This document shows, in pieces, positions 54,017 through 63,572 of a stretch of DNA of 64,000 bases. Positions within the stretch are counted from its first letter, which is position 1; every line of letters starts with the position of its first letter. The translations under genes and the position numbers were made by a program. The DNA is from an uncultured Erysipelotrichaceae bacterium (lineage in GTDB: Bacteria; Bacillota_I; Bacilli_A; Erysipelotrichales; Erysipelotrichaceae). The stretch is taken from positions 1 to 64,000 of the forward strand of contig CAMCRE010000002.1 of assembly GCA_945877255.1 (NCBI GenBank). The letters run 5' to 3'. The notes beneath the pieces are model-generated. The model was not told the origin of the DNA. It did not search any database and worked only from the letters and a program-made list of their open reading frames with translations.

Positions 54017-55714
54017 ATGAAATTTAAAGATTATAAATATGAAAGACCGTCATTAGCGTCATACCAACAAGATGTTAATACATATATTGAAACGTTTAAT
54101 AATGCACAAACAGTTGACGAAGCGTGTGAAGTTTTAGAAAAATTTTTCGTGTTGATTAATAAAATTAGTACAGCAATTAATTTAGCATCAATTCGTTTTT
54201 CAATCAATACAAACGATGAATTTTATAAAAAAGAAGATGAATTTTGGAATGAACATTCACCATTATTTGCAGCTGAAGATGTGAAAATGGGGAAAGCAAT
54301 ACTAAATAGTAAATTTTTAGATGAATTAAAACAACGCTTTCCAAAAACATACTTTATGTTGATTGAAAATAGCCAAAAAGCATTTAGTGAAGAAGTTGTA
54401 CCGTTACTGCAAAAAGAAAATAAATTGACTAGTGAATACAATCAATTAATCGCAAGTGCACAAATTGAATATGATGGTAAAACATTAACGATACCACAAT
54501 TTGGACCTTATTCGGAAAGTTTAGATCGCAATGTGCGTAAAGAAGCGAGTTTAGCATTAACATCATTTTTTGTGGAAAACGAACAAAAAATAGATGAAAT
54601 TTATGACCAATTAGTAAAAACTAGAAATGAAATAGCTATTAAATTAGGGTTTAACAACTTTGTAGAGTTAGGTTATATTAGAATGAACCGTTTTGATTAT
54701 AATGAAAAAATGGTAGAAGTATATCGTGATGAAGTTGTTAAATATGTTGTACCGTTAGTACAACAATTACGACAAAAACAAGCTAAACGATTAGGTGTTG
54801 AAAAATTAAGTTATTATGACTTAACATTAGAGTATTTAACAGGAAATGCCAAACCAGTATTAGACAGCGATGCTATTTTACAAGCTGGTAAATTAATGTA
54901 TGAAGAATTATCTAGTGAAACTTCAGAGTTTATTAATTTCATGTTAGAACGTGATTTATTTGATGTTTTAAGTAAACCAGGTAAACAAGGTGGCGGATAT
55001 TGTACATTCATCTCTGATTATAAATCACCATTTATATTTGCGAATTTTAATGGCACAAGTGGCGACATAGATGTATTAACACATGAAGCTGGACATGCTT
55101 TCCAAGTATATCAATCACGCAATATTCAACCTTTAGATGTTGTTTGGCCAACGTTTGAAACATGTGAAATTCATTCAATGAGTATGGAGTTTATTACTTG
55201 GCCTTGGATGGATAAGTTTTTTGGTGAAGCCACAAATAAATACAAATTCTCTCATTTAGCATCAGGTATTCTCTTTTTACCATACGGTGTGTGTGTAGAC
55301 CATTTCCAACATGAAGTGTATAAAAATCCGAATATGACAATAGAAGAGCGAAAAGCGGTATGGAACAAGTTACAAGCACGTTATTTACCAGACCGTGATT
55401 ATACAGAAAATGATTATTATCTACGTGGTAACGTATGGACTAGACAAGCACACATTTTCTCATCACCATTTTACTACATTGATTACACACTAGCACAAAT
55501 TTGTGCATTCCAATTCTGGAAACGTACACAAGTAGATAAAGATGAAACTGCTTGGAGAGATTATTTAGCAATTTGTGCGTGTGGAGGAACAAAATCATTC
55601 TTAGAAGTAGTTAAGTTAGCTAATTTAAATTCTCCATTTGAAAAAGGTGCGTTACAAGAAACAATAGCATCAATAGCCTCTTACCTAGATAGCATTGACG
55701 ATAGTCAACTTTAA
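54017..55714 (+). CDS. M3 family oligoendopeptidase
   Basis: 565 residues, PepF-like subgroup. Zinc motif HEAGHAF (DVLTHEAGHAFQVY) and the downstream Glu in ETCEIHSMSMEF; FANFNGTSGDIDVLTHE marks the group. Cytosolic enzyme cutting short peptides. Starts one base after gltX and ends before a strong terminator. Confidence 0.92.
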   Translation: MKFKDYKYERPSLASYQQDVNTYIETFNNAQTVDEACEVLEKFFVLINKISTAINLASIRFSINTNDEFYKKEDEFWNEHSPLFAAEDVKMGKAILNSKFLDELKQRFPKTYFMLIENSQKAFSEEVVPLLQKENKLTSEYNQLIASAQIEYDGKTLTIPQFGPYSESLDRNVRKEASLALTSFFVENEQKIDEIYDQLVKTRNEIAIKLGFNNFVELGYIRMNRFDYNEKMVEVYRDEVVKYVVPLVQQLRQKQAKRLGVEKLSYYDLTLEYLTGNAKPVLDSDAILQAGKLMYEELSSETSEFINFMLERDLFDVLSKPGKQGGGYCTFISDYKSPFIFANFNGTSGDIDVLTHEAGHAFQVYQSRNIQPLDVVWPTFETCEIHSMSMEFITWPWMDKFFGEATNKYKFSHLASGILFLPYGVCVDHFQHEVYKNPNMTIEERKAVWNKLQARYLPDRDYTENDYYLRGNVWTRQAHIFSSPFYYIDYTLAQICAFQFWKRTQVDKDETAWRDYLAICACGGTKSFLEVVKLANLNSPFEKGALQETIASIASYLDSIDDSQL

Positions 55715-55721
55715 AATAAAG

Positions 55722-55757
55722 AAACACATTGAATACAGAAATCAATGTGTTTTTATT
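55722..55757 (+). terminator. terminator after the M3 peptidase gene
   Basis: AAACACATTGA and TCAATGTGTTT form an 11-pair stem around a 9-base loop, followed by TTATTTAT. Confidence 0.75.
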
Positions 55758-55793
55758 TATATTGGTACTATTTGAATAATCAATTGTTAAAAC

Positions 55794-57029
55794 TTAAAAT
55801 ACTTCATTATTACTAATAAAATCTAAAATATTTAAGTGCTTGATACCATTTCGTCTTTGTAATAAGAAATCTAACGTTAAAATGTATTTATCATAATTAT
55901 CTTTAATTTGTTCTAAAGAACGAAACTCTCTATCTTCTGTTTGCTTACTTTCGTTTATCGTATATGCTATTTGAATATAAAAATAATTGTTTTCTGTATT
56001 TCTTAATATAAAATCACACTCTAATTTTCCGATTCTGCCAACACTAACACTGTATCCTTTACTCTTTACATATATAAACATTAAATTTTCTAAGGCTGGT
56101 CCATAGTTAATTCGATTATCCGTATTATTGAAAAAATATATAGATGTATCTGCCAAGTAATATTTTTTATCGCCACTCAATGATGATTTTGACTTCATAT
56201 CAAATCTGTCACACACATATAAAATTTTTGAATTTACTAATTCATCAATATATCTGCTAATTGTTTCTCTATTGATATTTATGCCATTACCTCTTAAGGC
56301 TTTGTGAATACTTGCAATACTCATTGTAGCGCCGTAATTATTAATTATATAGTTTTTTACTATATCAAACGCTTCAACGTTTCTAATTTTAATTCTTTTT
56401 TTAATATCTTTTTCAAAAATTTCTTTAATTACAGAATGTACATATAATTTTTTGTCATTTAAATTATCTAAAAAAATCGTTCTAGGGAATCCACCTTCTT
56501 GAAAATAATTATTCAATTCAATTATTAACTGACTATCTATTTTTTTACCATAAAATTTTTTCATATCGAGATATTCATAGAAACTAAGCGGGAACATTTC
56601 TATTTCAATATATCTTCCTGTTAATTTAGTTACTAATTCACCACTAAGTAAATAGGAATTATACCCAGTGATAAAAATTGAGTAATCTCCTTCGGTTCTA
56701 AAAGCATTAATTACTTCTTCGAAATTCTTAATATTTTGAATTTCATCAATAAAAACATATTTCATACTAGAAGTTGCTGAGCATTCATCAATGATTTTTT
56801 CTAAATCATCAGCAGTTTTTACTTTTCTGTATTTTCTATTATCTAAATCTATTTTAATAATATTTTCTTCTAAAACGCCATTTTCGAGTAATTCTTCTAT
56901 AATAACTTCCATAAGACTAGATTTTCCACATCGTCTTACACCTGTAATAACTTTTATAATATCTGCCGCATTATAAAACCCTCTAATTTTATTTAAATAT
57001 TCTTCTCTTCGATATATCTTTTTATTCAT
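55794..57029 (-). CDS. AAA ATPase with DUF4143 domain
   Basis: 411 residues. AAA_14 domain with Walker A GVRRCGKSSLM and Walker B KYVFIDEIQN. A winged-helix-like middle follows, then the DUF4143 part with GKLECDFIL and YFYIQIAYT, a nuclease-like (PD-D/ExK) core in which the usual Lys seems to be Gln. Such ATPases are common in accessory gene pools and their role is unknown. It is alone, on the strand opposite its neighbours. The AAAGG ribosome-binding sequence is 11 bases from the ATG. Confidence 0.82.
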   Translation of the reverse strand: MNKKIYRREEYLNKIRGFYNAADIIKVITGVRRCGKSSLMEVIIEELLENGVLEENIIKIDLDNRKYRKVKTADDLEKIIDECSATSSMKYVFIDEIQNIKNFEEVINAFRTEGDYSIFITGYNSYLLSGELVTKLTGRYIEIEMFPLSFYEYLDMKKFYGKKIDSQLIIELNNYFQEGGFPRTIFLDNLNDKKLYVHSVIKEIFEKDIKKRIKIRNVEAFDIVKNYIINNYGATMSIASIHKALRGNGININRETISRYIDELVNSKILYVCDRFDMKSKSSLSGDKKYYLADTSIYFFNNTDNRINYGPALENLMFIYVKSKGYSVSVGRIGKLECDFILRNTENNYFYIQIAYTINESKQTEDREFRSLEQIKDNYDKYILTLDFLLQRRNGIKHLNILDFISNNEVF

Positions 57030-57059
57030 AATTTTAAATACCTTTCTGGTTTAGAGATA

Positions 57060-57088
57060 TTATACACTACAAAAAGAAAAAAGACAAC
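57060..57088 (-). promoter_or_regulatory. promoter of the AAA/DUF4143 gene
   Basis: On the minus strand TTGTCT (57088-57083), 17 bases, TATAAT (57065-57060). Confidence 0.65.
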
Positions 57089-57350
57089 TTAAGGATGCAT
57101 TTATTTTCATTTTTAACTTTTCTGAATCGTTAAACCGCATTTTTTATAATTTTATAGATTAGAATTTTAATATTATAAATCATATCATTCAACGATAATT
57201 AATAATTTTATGTGTTATAAATTATTGGAAAAAATATAATTTTCTTATCAAATATAAAATGATTACCAAAATTCTAATCACAATGCTATCTTTATTTGCA
57301 TTACATAAAGCAATAGTTAAATTATCATTATGTAAAAAATAAATGAATTG

Positions 57351-57359
57351 TGGTATAAT
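57351..57359 (+). promoter_or_regulatory. promoter of the DtxR regulator gene
   Basis: TGGTATAAT, a perfect extended -10, 27 bases before the ATG. Confidence 0.65.
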
Positions 57360-57386
57360 ACTATAAAATGGATCAGTGAGGTGTAT

Positions 57387-57761
57387 ATGAAAGAATCACA
57401 AGAAAACTATATAGAAACAATCTATATGTTGTCATTAGAAAAATCGGTCGTGCGTGCAATTGATATAGTCAATCAATTAGGTTATTCTAAACCGAGTGTA
57501 TCACGAGCAATGAAACTTTTAAAAGAAAAAGGATATGTAATGATTGGTGAAGAAGGCAATATCACACTTACAGATATTGGGTTAAATAAAGCAAAAACAC
57601 TTTATGAAAAACACCACATTATAAAACAGTTTTTAATGATGACATTAGAAATTAGTGAAGACATTGCAGAACATGATGCGTGTCGAATTGAGCATATATT
57701 AAGCGATAGCACATTTGAAAAAATAAAGCAAAAGGTAGGTGTAGTACATGAAAAAAAATAA
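57387..57761 (+). CDS. DtxR/MntR-family metal-dependent repressor
   Basis: 124 residues: winged helix (AIDIVNQLGYSKPSVSRAMKLL) plus dimerisation helices, no SH3-like third domain, as in MntR. Compared with Bacillus MntR, metal ligands are Asn7 (Asp8), Glu10 (Glu11), His76 (His77), Cys99 (Glu99), Glu102 and His103. Cys at position 99 is closer to iron-sensing DtxR/IdeR. It is the only metal regulator in the window and is the natural candidate to bind the palindromes before the Mn-uptake operon (inference). The frame extends upstream, but GAGG is spaced for the ATG at 57387. Confidence 0.88.
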   Translation: MKESQENYIETIYMLSLEKSVVRAIDIVNQLGYSKPSVSRAMKLLKEKGYVMIGEEGNITLTDIGLNKAKTLYEKHHIIKQFLMMTLEISEDIAEHDACRIEHILSDSTFEKIKQKVGVVHEKK

Positions 57762-58038
57762 AAGCATTACTTCGATAATTCTTTATATGATAATGGGAGC
57801 GATATTCGTGTATTTTACGTTTAATATTTATTTAAAGGTCAAAACCACAATGACTTATGAAAGCAAGAAAAATGCACTATTAAATGAAATTGAACAATTA
57901 AAACAACAAGAGCAATCATTAAAACAAGAAAAAGCTAATTTAGAAAATCCAGAGTATATTTTAAAGTATGCGAGAGGAAAATATTTATTAAGTAAAGAAG
58001 GAGAACAAATTTTGCGTTTACCAGCAAAAGAACAATAG
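57748..58038 (+). CDS. DivIC/FtsB-family septum formation protein
   Basis: 96 residues. One membrane helix (about residues 9-27, ending FTFNIYLKVK), then a coiled coil rich in Gln/Glu/Leu (about 38-66) and a conserved end NPEYILKYARGKYLLSKEGE. This is the layout of DivIC and FtsB, which form a complex with FtsL/DivIB at the septum. It overlaps the DtxR gene by 14 bases, an unusual neighbour for divIC, which normally lies by yabR or mazG. Confidence 0.85.
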   Translation: MKKNKSITSIILYMIMGAIFVYFTFNIYLKVKTTMTYESKKNALLNEIEQLKQQEQSLKQEKANLENPEYILKYARGKYLLSKEGEQILRLPAKEQ

Positions 58039-58039
58039 T

Positions 58040-61000
58040 GTGGAAAAGATTTTAAGCAAAGCAATTCAAATGGCGGGATATCGACTGTCAAGCAGAGGAA
58101 AAGATTTATATACTAGAGATTTAGTTTCAATTTGTTCAGTGAAAAACGACAGCTATGAATTTAAAATAGTTGATGATAGAGAAGATTATATCGTAAAAAT
58201 AGGAATGCAAGACGATTTTGAATATCATTGTACTTGTGAGTACAACAGTGTTACTAGTGCAGTGTGCGAGCATTGTGTAGCAGCATTACATTTTGTGGAT
58301 AATCACAAAGAATTAGTAAATTTTATAGGTAAAGACGTAAAATATTTATTAGATAATTATAGAAATAAGTTAATTATTCAAGCACAATCTTTGATTGATG
58401 ATGAAAAACTACAATTAGAACCTATTTTTGAATTAAAAGAACAAACAATGAGTTTGTATTATCGAATAGGTATAAATAAAAAATATATTGTGAAAGATTT
58501 GCATGTGTTTTTAGATGCGATTCAGAAAGAGCAATTATATGCAATTAGTGAAACAGAAACAATTTATCTAAGTATTGGTAAATTTAATGATGCGTCTAAA
58601 AAATTAATTGATATGTTGCAATCACGTCAAACATTTAATCAATTAGATTTTTATCGAAAACAAGATGCAAACCGTAATTTTGTTATTAGAGGGCGTAATT
58701 TAGATAGCTTTTTTGCGTATGGATACCAATATGGTATTAAAATGAAAAAAGAAGAAAAAACATTTGAAAATATGGTGTTCATACCACATTTTCCAAAAAT
58801 TAAGTTATCGTTTGAAAAACAAGACAATGTGTATTTATTAAAGCACAATGTGTTTTTTGATATGATTGAAAGAGGAAATTATGGGCTTTATTTACTTCAA
58901 GATAAAAAAGTATATAAAGGAAATATTCAGTACGCTAATATGATGGAACCACTACTACAAACGTTGAATAATCAAGAACCATTAGAAATTAGTGAATCAT
59001 TACTACTACAATTTTATAATCAAATACTTAAACAAATGGGGTCATACGTTACATTAGAAGGTGATGTAATGGAAAAATTAATTAATACCGGATTCCATTT
59101 AAAATTACACTTAGATATTGATGATAAAGGTACACCATTTTTCAAGTTTTTTAAACAAACAAATGATGAAATTCATTATTTACTAAATGAAGACAGCATT
59201 ATGACACCAGAAGTTGTAAAAGTGAGTGATATTTTAATGCAACATATCAAAAAAAGCAACGACAATATCCATTATATTGGTGATACGCATGACGATTTTT
59301 ATGTGTTTGTGAATAATGTCATTCCAGCGATTAGTGAATTTGTGGAGATATATGTTAGTGATAAAGTAAAAGCGATTCGCTTAAAACGTATCAGAACGAT
59401 GAATGTTGGTGTAGCATACAATCATGGTTTATTAGAATTAGATATATCATTAGACAACTATAATATTAAAGAAATAAAAGAAATTATTAATGAATATCGT
59501 GAAAAACGTAAATTTTATCGTTTGAAAGATGGTAGTTTTTTAGGATTAGAAGATCAAAATATTGCACAATTAGTTGAAATGCTTGATGATTTAGGTGTTC
59601 AAGAAGTTCAGGAGAAAATGTACTTAGATACATACAAATCATTATATATTAATAAAAGATCAGAAGAACATGGTGCGATTCAATTTAAGAAAGATAAAAG
59701 CTATGTCGAGTTAATTGATGCTATAGAAGATATTAAATCATCTAAAATCAATATTCCTCCCCAGTTAGATAATATATTACGTGACTATCAAAAATTTGGA
59801 TATCAGTGGTTAAAAACAATGCAAAATTATAAATTTGGTGCAATTTTAGCAGATGATATGGGGATTGGAAAAACATTACAAGTATTAGCGTTGTTTGAGA
59901 AAGGCACATTACCGAATATTGTGATTTGTCCTAGTTCGATATTGTTTAATTGGAAAAATGAAATTACGAAGTTTACACCGTATTTAAATGCACTGGTGGT
60001 GACGGGAAATGCACAACAACGTAAGCAATTAATAAGTGAAATTAATAATTATGACATTATTATTACTTCTTATGATTATTTAAAACGTGATATTGATTTA
60101 TATGAAAATATGAAGTTCCATTATCAAATTTTAGATGAAGCACAATATATAAAAAACTATAATACAAAAAATGCAGTGAGTGTTAAACAATTGACGAGTA
60201 CATATCGCCTAGCGTTGACAGGAACACCGATCGAAAACTCTTTAGCTGAATTGTGGTCGATAATGGATTTTTTAATGCCGAATTACTTAGGAGAATATCA
60301 CGCATTTAAACGCAATTATGAAATACCAATTGTGAAAGAAAATGATATCCACAAACAAAAAAGATTGACGAATTTAATTGCACCGTTTATCTTAAGAAGA
60401 ATGAAAAAAGAAGTCGTTAAAGAATTACCTGATAAAATTGAAACAGATGTTATTGTGGAGTTTAGTGAGCAAGAAAAACAGGTATATTTATCTAATGTAT
60501 TGGAAATGAAATCACGATTAAAAAAAGATGAGAACAAAATACATGTTTTAGGAATGCTGACGAAACTTAGACAGATCTGCAACGATGTGCGATTAGTTTA
60601 TGAAAATGTGGAAGGTATTTCCTCTAAAATGACAGCTTGTTTAGATATTATTGAGCAATCAATTAAAACGAATAAAAAAGTATTACTATTTTCACAATTT
60701 ACATCACTTTTAGATTTAGTTAAACATGAATTAGATAGTAGGCATATAAAATATTATTATTTGAAAGGTGAAACTTCTAAAATATTAAGGCAAGAAATGG
60801 CAAGTTCATTTAATGAAGATGATACACAAGTGTTTTTAATTTCATTAAAAGCAGGCGGAACTGGCTTAAATTTAACAGGTGCAGAAGTAGTGATACATTT
60901 TGATCCATGGTGGAATATATCGGCACAAAACCAAGCAAGTGATAGAGCGTATCGTATTGGACAAGATAAAGTTGTTCAAGTATTTAAATTAATTATGAAA

Positions 61001-61126
61001 GATTCGATTGAGGAGAAAATATTAAATATCCAACAAAGTAAAAAACAATTATCAGATGCAATTATTGATGAAAATCATGTCAATATATTGAATATGACAA
61101 CAGAAGAAATTATGGACTTATTTTAA
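58040..61126 (+). CDS. SNF2-family helicase with SWIM zinc finger
   Basis: 1028 residues, GTG start 1 base after the preceding stop. N-terminal SWIM finger (HCTCEYN...CEHCVAAL, about residues 63-85). The SNF2 N-domain (SSF54160-like N-term region, about 500-1028) has ILADDMGIGKTLQVLALF, ILDEAQYIKN in place of DEAH, and ALTGTPIENSLAELWSI. The C-domain has SLKAGGTGLNLTGA and SDRAYRIGQ. A DNA translocase likely to act in repair or recombination; related YqhH/YwqA-type proteins occur in Firmicutes. Function not established. Confidence 0.9.
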   Translation: MEKILSKAIQMAGYRLSSRGKDLYTRDLVSICSVKNDSYEFKIVDDREDYIVKIGMQDDFEYHCTCEYNSVTSAVCEHCVAALHFVDNHKELVNFIGKDVKYLLDNYRNKLIIQAQSLIDDEKLQLEPIFELKEQTMSLYYRIGINKKYIVKDLHVFLDAIQKEQLYAISETETIYLSIGKFNDASKKLIDMLQSRQTFNQLDFYRKQDANRNFVIRGRNLDSFFAYGYQYGIKMKKEEKTFENMVFIPHFPKIKLSFEKQDNVYLLKHNVFFDMIERGNYGLYLLQDKKVYKGNIQYANMMEPLLQTLNNQEPLEISESLLLQFYNQILKQMGSYVTLEGDVMEKLINTGFHLKLHLDIDDKGTPFFKFFKQTNDEIHYLLNEDSIMTPEVVKVSDILMQHIKKSNDNIHYIGDTHDDFYVFVNNVIPAISEFVEIYVSDKVKAIRLKRIRTMNVGVAYNHGLLELDISLDNYNIKEIKEIINEYREKRKFYRLKDGSFLGLEDQNIAQLVEMLDDLGVQEVQEKMYLDTYKSLYINKRSEEHGAIQFKKDKSYVELIDAIEDIKSSKINIPPQLDNILRDYQKFGYQWLKTMQNYKFGAILADDMGIGKTLQVLALFEKGTLPNIVICPSSILFNWKNEITKFTPYLNALVVTGNAQQRKQLISEINNYDIIITSYDYLKRDIDLYENMKFHYQILDEAQYIKNYNTKNAVSVKQLTSTYRLALTGTPIENSLAELWSIMDFLMPNYLGEYHAFKRNYEIPIVKENDIHKQKRLTNLIAPFILRRMKKEVVKELPDKIETDVIVEFSEQEKQVYLSNVLEMKSRLKKDENKIHVLGMLTKLRQICNDVRLVYENVEGISSKMTACLDIIEQSIKTNKKVLLFSQFTSLLDLVKHELDSRHIKYYYLKGETSKILRQEMASSFNEDDTQVFLISLKAGGTGLNLTGAEVVIHFDPWWNISAQNQASDRAYRIGQDKVVQVFKLIMKDSIEEKILNIQQSKKQLSDAIIDENHVNILNMTTEEIMDLF

Positions 61127-61135
61127 GGAGGCAAT

Positions 61136-61756
61136 ATGGGACTTTTTGTTACGATTGAAGGGAATGATGGTAGTGGTAAAACTACTGTTGTGGAATGTTT
61201 AAAACAGCAATTATTATTAAGAGAAATACCGGTAGTGGCATCACGTGAACCGGGTGGGATTCGTATTTCAGAGGAAATTAGAAATATTACTTTAAATCCA
61301 GAGTTATCCGAAATGAGTCCAAAAACAGAGGCATTATTATATGCTGCTAGTCGAAGTCAACACATTGATGAAAAAATAAAACCTGCTTTAGAATCTGGAA
61401 AAGTTGTGATTTGCGATCGTTTTATTGATTCTTCTTTAGCATATCAAGGATATGCTAGAAATTTAGGAATTGATGAAGTTTATGCAATAAATTTATTTGC
61501 AACAAAAGGCATACTACCTGATATTACAGTTTTTCTTGAAGTAGATCAAGATGTTGCACATAAAAGAGTTCGTGCTAGAAAAAATTTAGATCGTTTAGAG
61601 TTGGAAGGTAGTACATTTCAAAAAAAAGTTGCACAAGGATATGAAATTATTTGCGAAAGATTTGCGGATAGAATTGTAAAGATTGATGCCAATCGACCAT
61701 TAGACGTAGTCGTGAATGATGTGTTGGAATTGATTTTGGAGCGTTTAAATGGATAA
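61136..61756 (+). CDS. tmk: thymidylate kinase
   Basis: 206 residues. P-loop EGNDGSGKTT, DRFIDSSLAYQG (DR motif) and the LID region RVRARKNLDRLE are present. Makes dTDP for DNA synthesis. AAGGAGG precedes the ATG; overlaps holB by 8 bases. tmk-holB linkage is usual in Firmicutes. Confidence 0.96.
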   Translation: MGLFVTIEGNDGSGKTTVVECLKQQLLLREIPVVASREPGGIRISEEIRNITLNPELSEMSPKTEALLYAASRSQHIDEKIKPALESGKVVICDRFIDSSLAYQGYARNLGIDEVYAINLFATKGILPDITVFLEVDQDVAHKRVRARKNLDRLELEGSTFQKKVAQGYEIICERFADRIVKIDANRPLDVVVNDVLELILERLNG

Positions 61757-62444
61757 TCAGGTTGTTTTGAGTAAAATATTGCAAAACGCGCGCGATAATA
61801 ACCGCTATTCGAATGCGTATTTAATAGTTGGACATAATGCAAATGATTACGTTGATAAAATTGTTAGTTTCATTACAAATGAAGAACACAAAGTAGTTCA
61901 AAGCATATACCAAGATTATTTAAAGTTTGAAGATGATTTAAAAAAAGAGCATGTTATTCAATTACAGCAATATTTTTCAAAAAAACCGGTAGAAAAACTA
62001 AACAAAAAAATTTATGCGATTCAAAATATTGAGAATGCGAGTGTTGCAGCATTAAATTCGTTATTGAAATTTTTAGAAGAGCCGGTATCGGACACGATTG
62101 CTATTTTGACGTGTAAAAATAAAGAAAATGTCATACCCACAATTGTTTCTCGTACACAAGTCATTACTTTAAAACCAGAACAAAAAGTTTATAGTGATTT
62201 AGCATTGCAGTTATATCATAAAGTAGAAGCAGTTGAAGATGTGGAGTTGCTTTTCTTATTGTTGCATCAAGAGGCAAAAAATTATCAGTATACGCATTAT
62301 TTTGAAGTTTTTGATTTATTAAAAAATAATTTCAAAGATGATATGCATATATTGAGTGTAATTATTTCATATCAACATCAGTTTGAAAAGTCTTGTAATA
62401 TTAATTTAGTGCTAGATCAAATGTTGTATTGTATTAAAAATTAA
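61749..62444 (+). CDS. holB: DNA polymerase III delta' subunit (HolB)
   Basis: 231 residues, short for the family (about 300-330); the C-terminal collar region seems reduced. AAA-like clamp-loader fold without a functional Walker A (AYLIVGHNANDY). Conserved IYAIQNIENASVAALNSLLKFLEEP is divided here as IENAS, LNSLLKFLEEP and IVSRTQVI (SRC-like). The stator of the clamp loader, partnering DnaX. Start overlaps tmk. Confidence 0.85.
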   Translation: MDNQVVLSKILQNARDNNRYSNAYLIVGHNANDYVDKIVSFITNEEHKVVQSIYQDYLKFEDDLKKEHVIQLQQYFSKKPVEKLNKKIYAIQNIENASVAALNSLLKFLEEPVSDTIAILTCKNKENVIPTIVSRTQVITLKPEQKVYSDLALQLYHKVEAVEDVELLFLLLHQEAKNYQYTHYFEVFDLLKNNFKDDMHILSVIISYQHQFEKSCNINLVLDQMLYCIKN

Positions 62445-62539
62445 ATATGTAGTAAAGAGAGCATGTTCTAAAAAACTAGACATAATGTGTTTAGTTTTGG
62501 GGACATGTTTTGATTTTTGCATAATTTTTTAATACACCA

Positions 62540-62569
62540 TTGAAAAAACTATAATTGCTATGTTATAAT
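62540..62569 (+). promoter_or_regulatory. dut promoter
   Basis: TTGAAA (62540-62545), 18 bases, TATAAT (62564-62569) with a TGT extension, so it is an extended -10 with a -35. In the 80 bases upstream, AAAACTAGACA and TGTTTAGTTTT (about 62475-62500) form a hairpin that may end holB transcription, but without a clear T-run. Confidence 0.7.
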
Positions 62570-62590
62570 TAATGAGGAAAGAGGTGAATT

Positions 62591-63019
62591 ATGAAATTTA
62601 CTTATACAGGAAAATTTGATGCTCCTAAAAAACAAAGTGAATTTGCAGCGGGAGTAGATTTATTTCACAATGGCGAACATGCTGTTGTATTACAAAAAGA
62701 TGATACATATAAAATACCAACAGGCGTTTGTGTTGAAATTCCAGTTGGATATGTCGGATTATTAATCCAAAGAAGTAGTTTAGGATTTAAATATGATGCA
62801 ATTTTATCAAATTGTGTTGGTGTAATCGATGCTGATTATCGAGGCGAAATTTTTGTGAAGATTAGAAATTTAAGTGAAAATACACTTGAAATTCAACCAG
62901 GCGAAAGAATTTGTCAGTTAGTGGTTGTTCCAATTTATACTAATGAATGGGAAAGAGTAGAGCATCTTAGTGAAACAAAGCGTGGCGAAAAAGGTTTAGG
63001 TTCTACAGGAAGGAGATAA
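62591..63019 (+). CDS. dut: dUTP diphosphatase
   Basis: 142 residues, trimeric type. All five motifs are visible: AGVDLF, RSSLG, GVIDADYRGE, GERICQLVV and the C-terminal RGEKGLGSTG that closes the active site. Removes dUTP and supplies dUMP; the proximity to tmk fits. AAAGAGG precedes the ATG. Confidence 0.95.
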   Translation: MKFTYTGKFDAPKKQSEFAAGVDLFHNGEHAVVLQKDDTYKIPTGVCVEIPVGYVGLLIQRSSLGFKYDAILSNCVGVIDADYRGEIFVKIRNLSENTLEIQPGERICQLVVVPIYTNEWERVEHLSETKRGEKGLGSTGRR

Positions 63020-63020
63020 C

Positions 63021-63557
63021 ATGAAAAATAAATTTAATTTTTCAAAAGGATTATTTCATAAAAATATTGCACATATTTACTGTATTTTAGCGATAGTCTT
63101 TTATTTTGTGGATGTTGTGTTATTAATATCAAGTAAAAAAATGGGGACATTACCATTATCTGTATTAGCGATACTTTTTGTTCCGCCAATTATCACAACG
63201 GTTATTAGTATTATTAAACTATTTTCTAAAAACGAAAAAATGTTTAAGTTATACACAATTTTTTCTATAAGTTATACAATAATCGCAATTATATTAATTG
63301 AATCTTATCGTGGATTTTTATCTAATGAGAATATTCGCGTGTTTTTTGAAAGTTATTCTACATTAGTGCTTTCTACAAAAAACGCATTGCCAGCTATTTC
63401 ATCTGTATTAGCTTTAGTTGTCATTTCTTCTGTTATTTCGATTATTATGTCGTTAATTGCATTATTTTTGGTGATGCGAAACGTTGTTTCTAAAAAAACA
63501 AGTGTTGAAATTTCTACTGATGTAACAGCGTTTTCTGAGGAGATTGAGCGTGAGTAA
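63021..63557 (+). CDS. small membrane protein, function unknown
   Basis: 178 residues with four hydrophobic helices (about residues 19-36, 44-66, 76-93 and 118-150) and a soluble acidic tail. No family recognised. AAGGAG is upstream of the ATG, one base after dut's stop, so it is probably in the dut transcript. A short hairpin with T-run overlaps its stop codon. Confidence 0.75.
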   Translation: MKNKFNFSKGLFHKNIAHIYCILAIVFYFVDVVLLISSKKMGTLPLSVLAILFVPPIITTVISIIKLFSKNEKMFKLYTIFSISYTIIAIILIESYRGFLSNENIRVFFESYSTLVLSTKNALPAISSVLALVVISSVISIIMSLIALFLVMRNVVSKKTSVEISTDVTAFSEEIERE

Positions 63558-63568
63558 TCACGCTTTTT
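63547..63568 (+). terminator. short terminator-like hairpin between two genes
   Basis: AGCGTGA and TCACGCT (7 pairs) around GTAA, followed by TTTT. It covers the stop codon of the membrane-protein gene and ends 5 bases before the next ATG. Confidence 0.6.
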
Positions 63569-63572
63569 GCTG

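Larger units (their letters stand above)
57030..57386. other. 357-base gap between the AAA ATPase and DtxR regulator genes
   Basis: Contains the two divergent promoters listed separately. The middle (57090-57340) is AT-rich with no gene, hairpin with T-run, or recognised RNA. Notably it has no copy of the TTAGCTWWAGCTAA palindrome. Confidence 0.6.
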
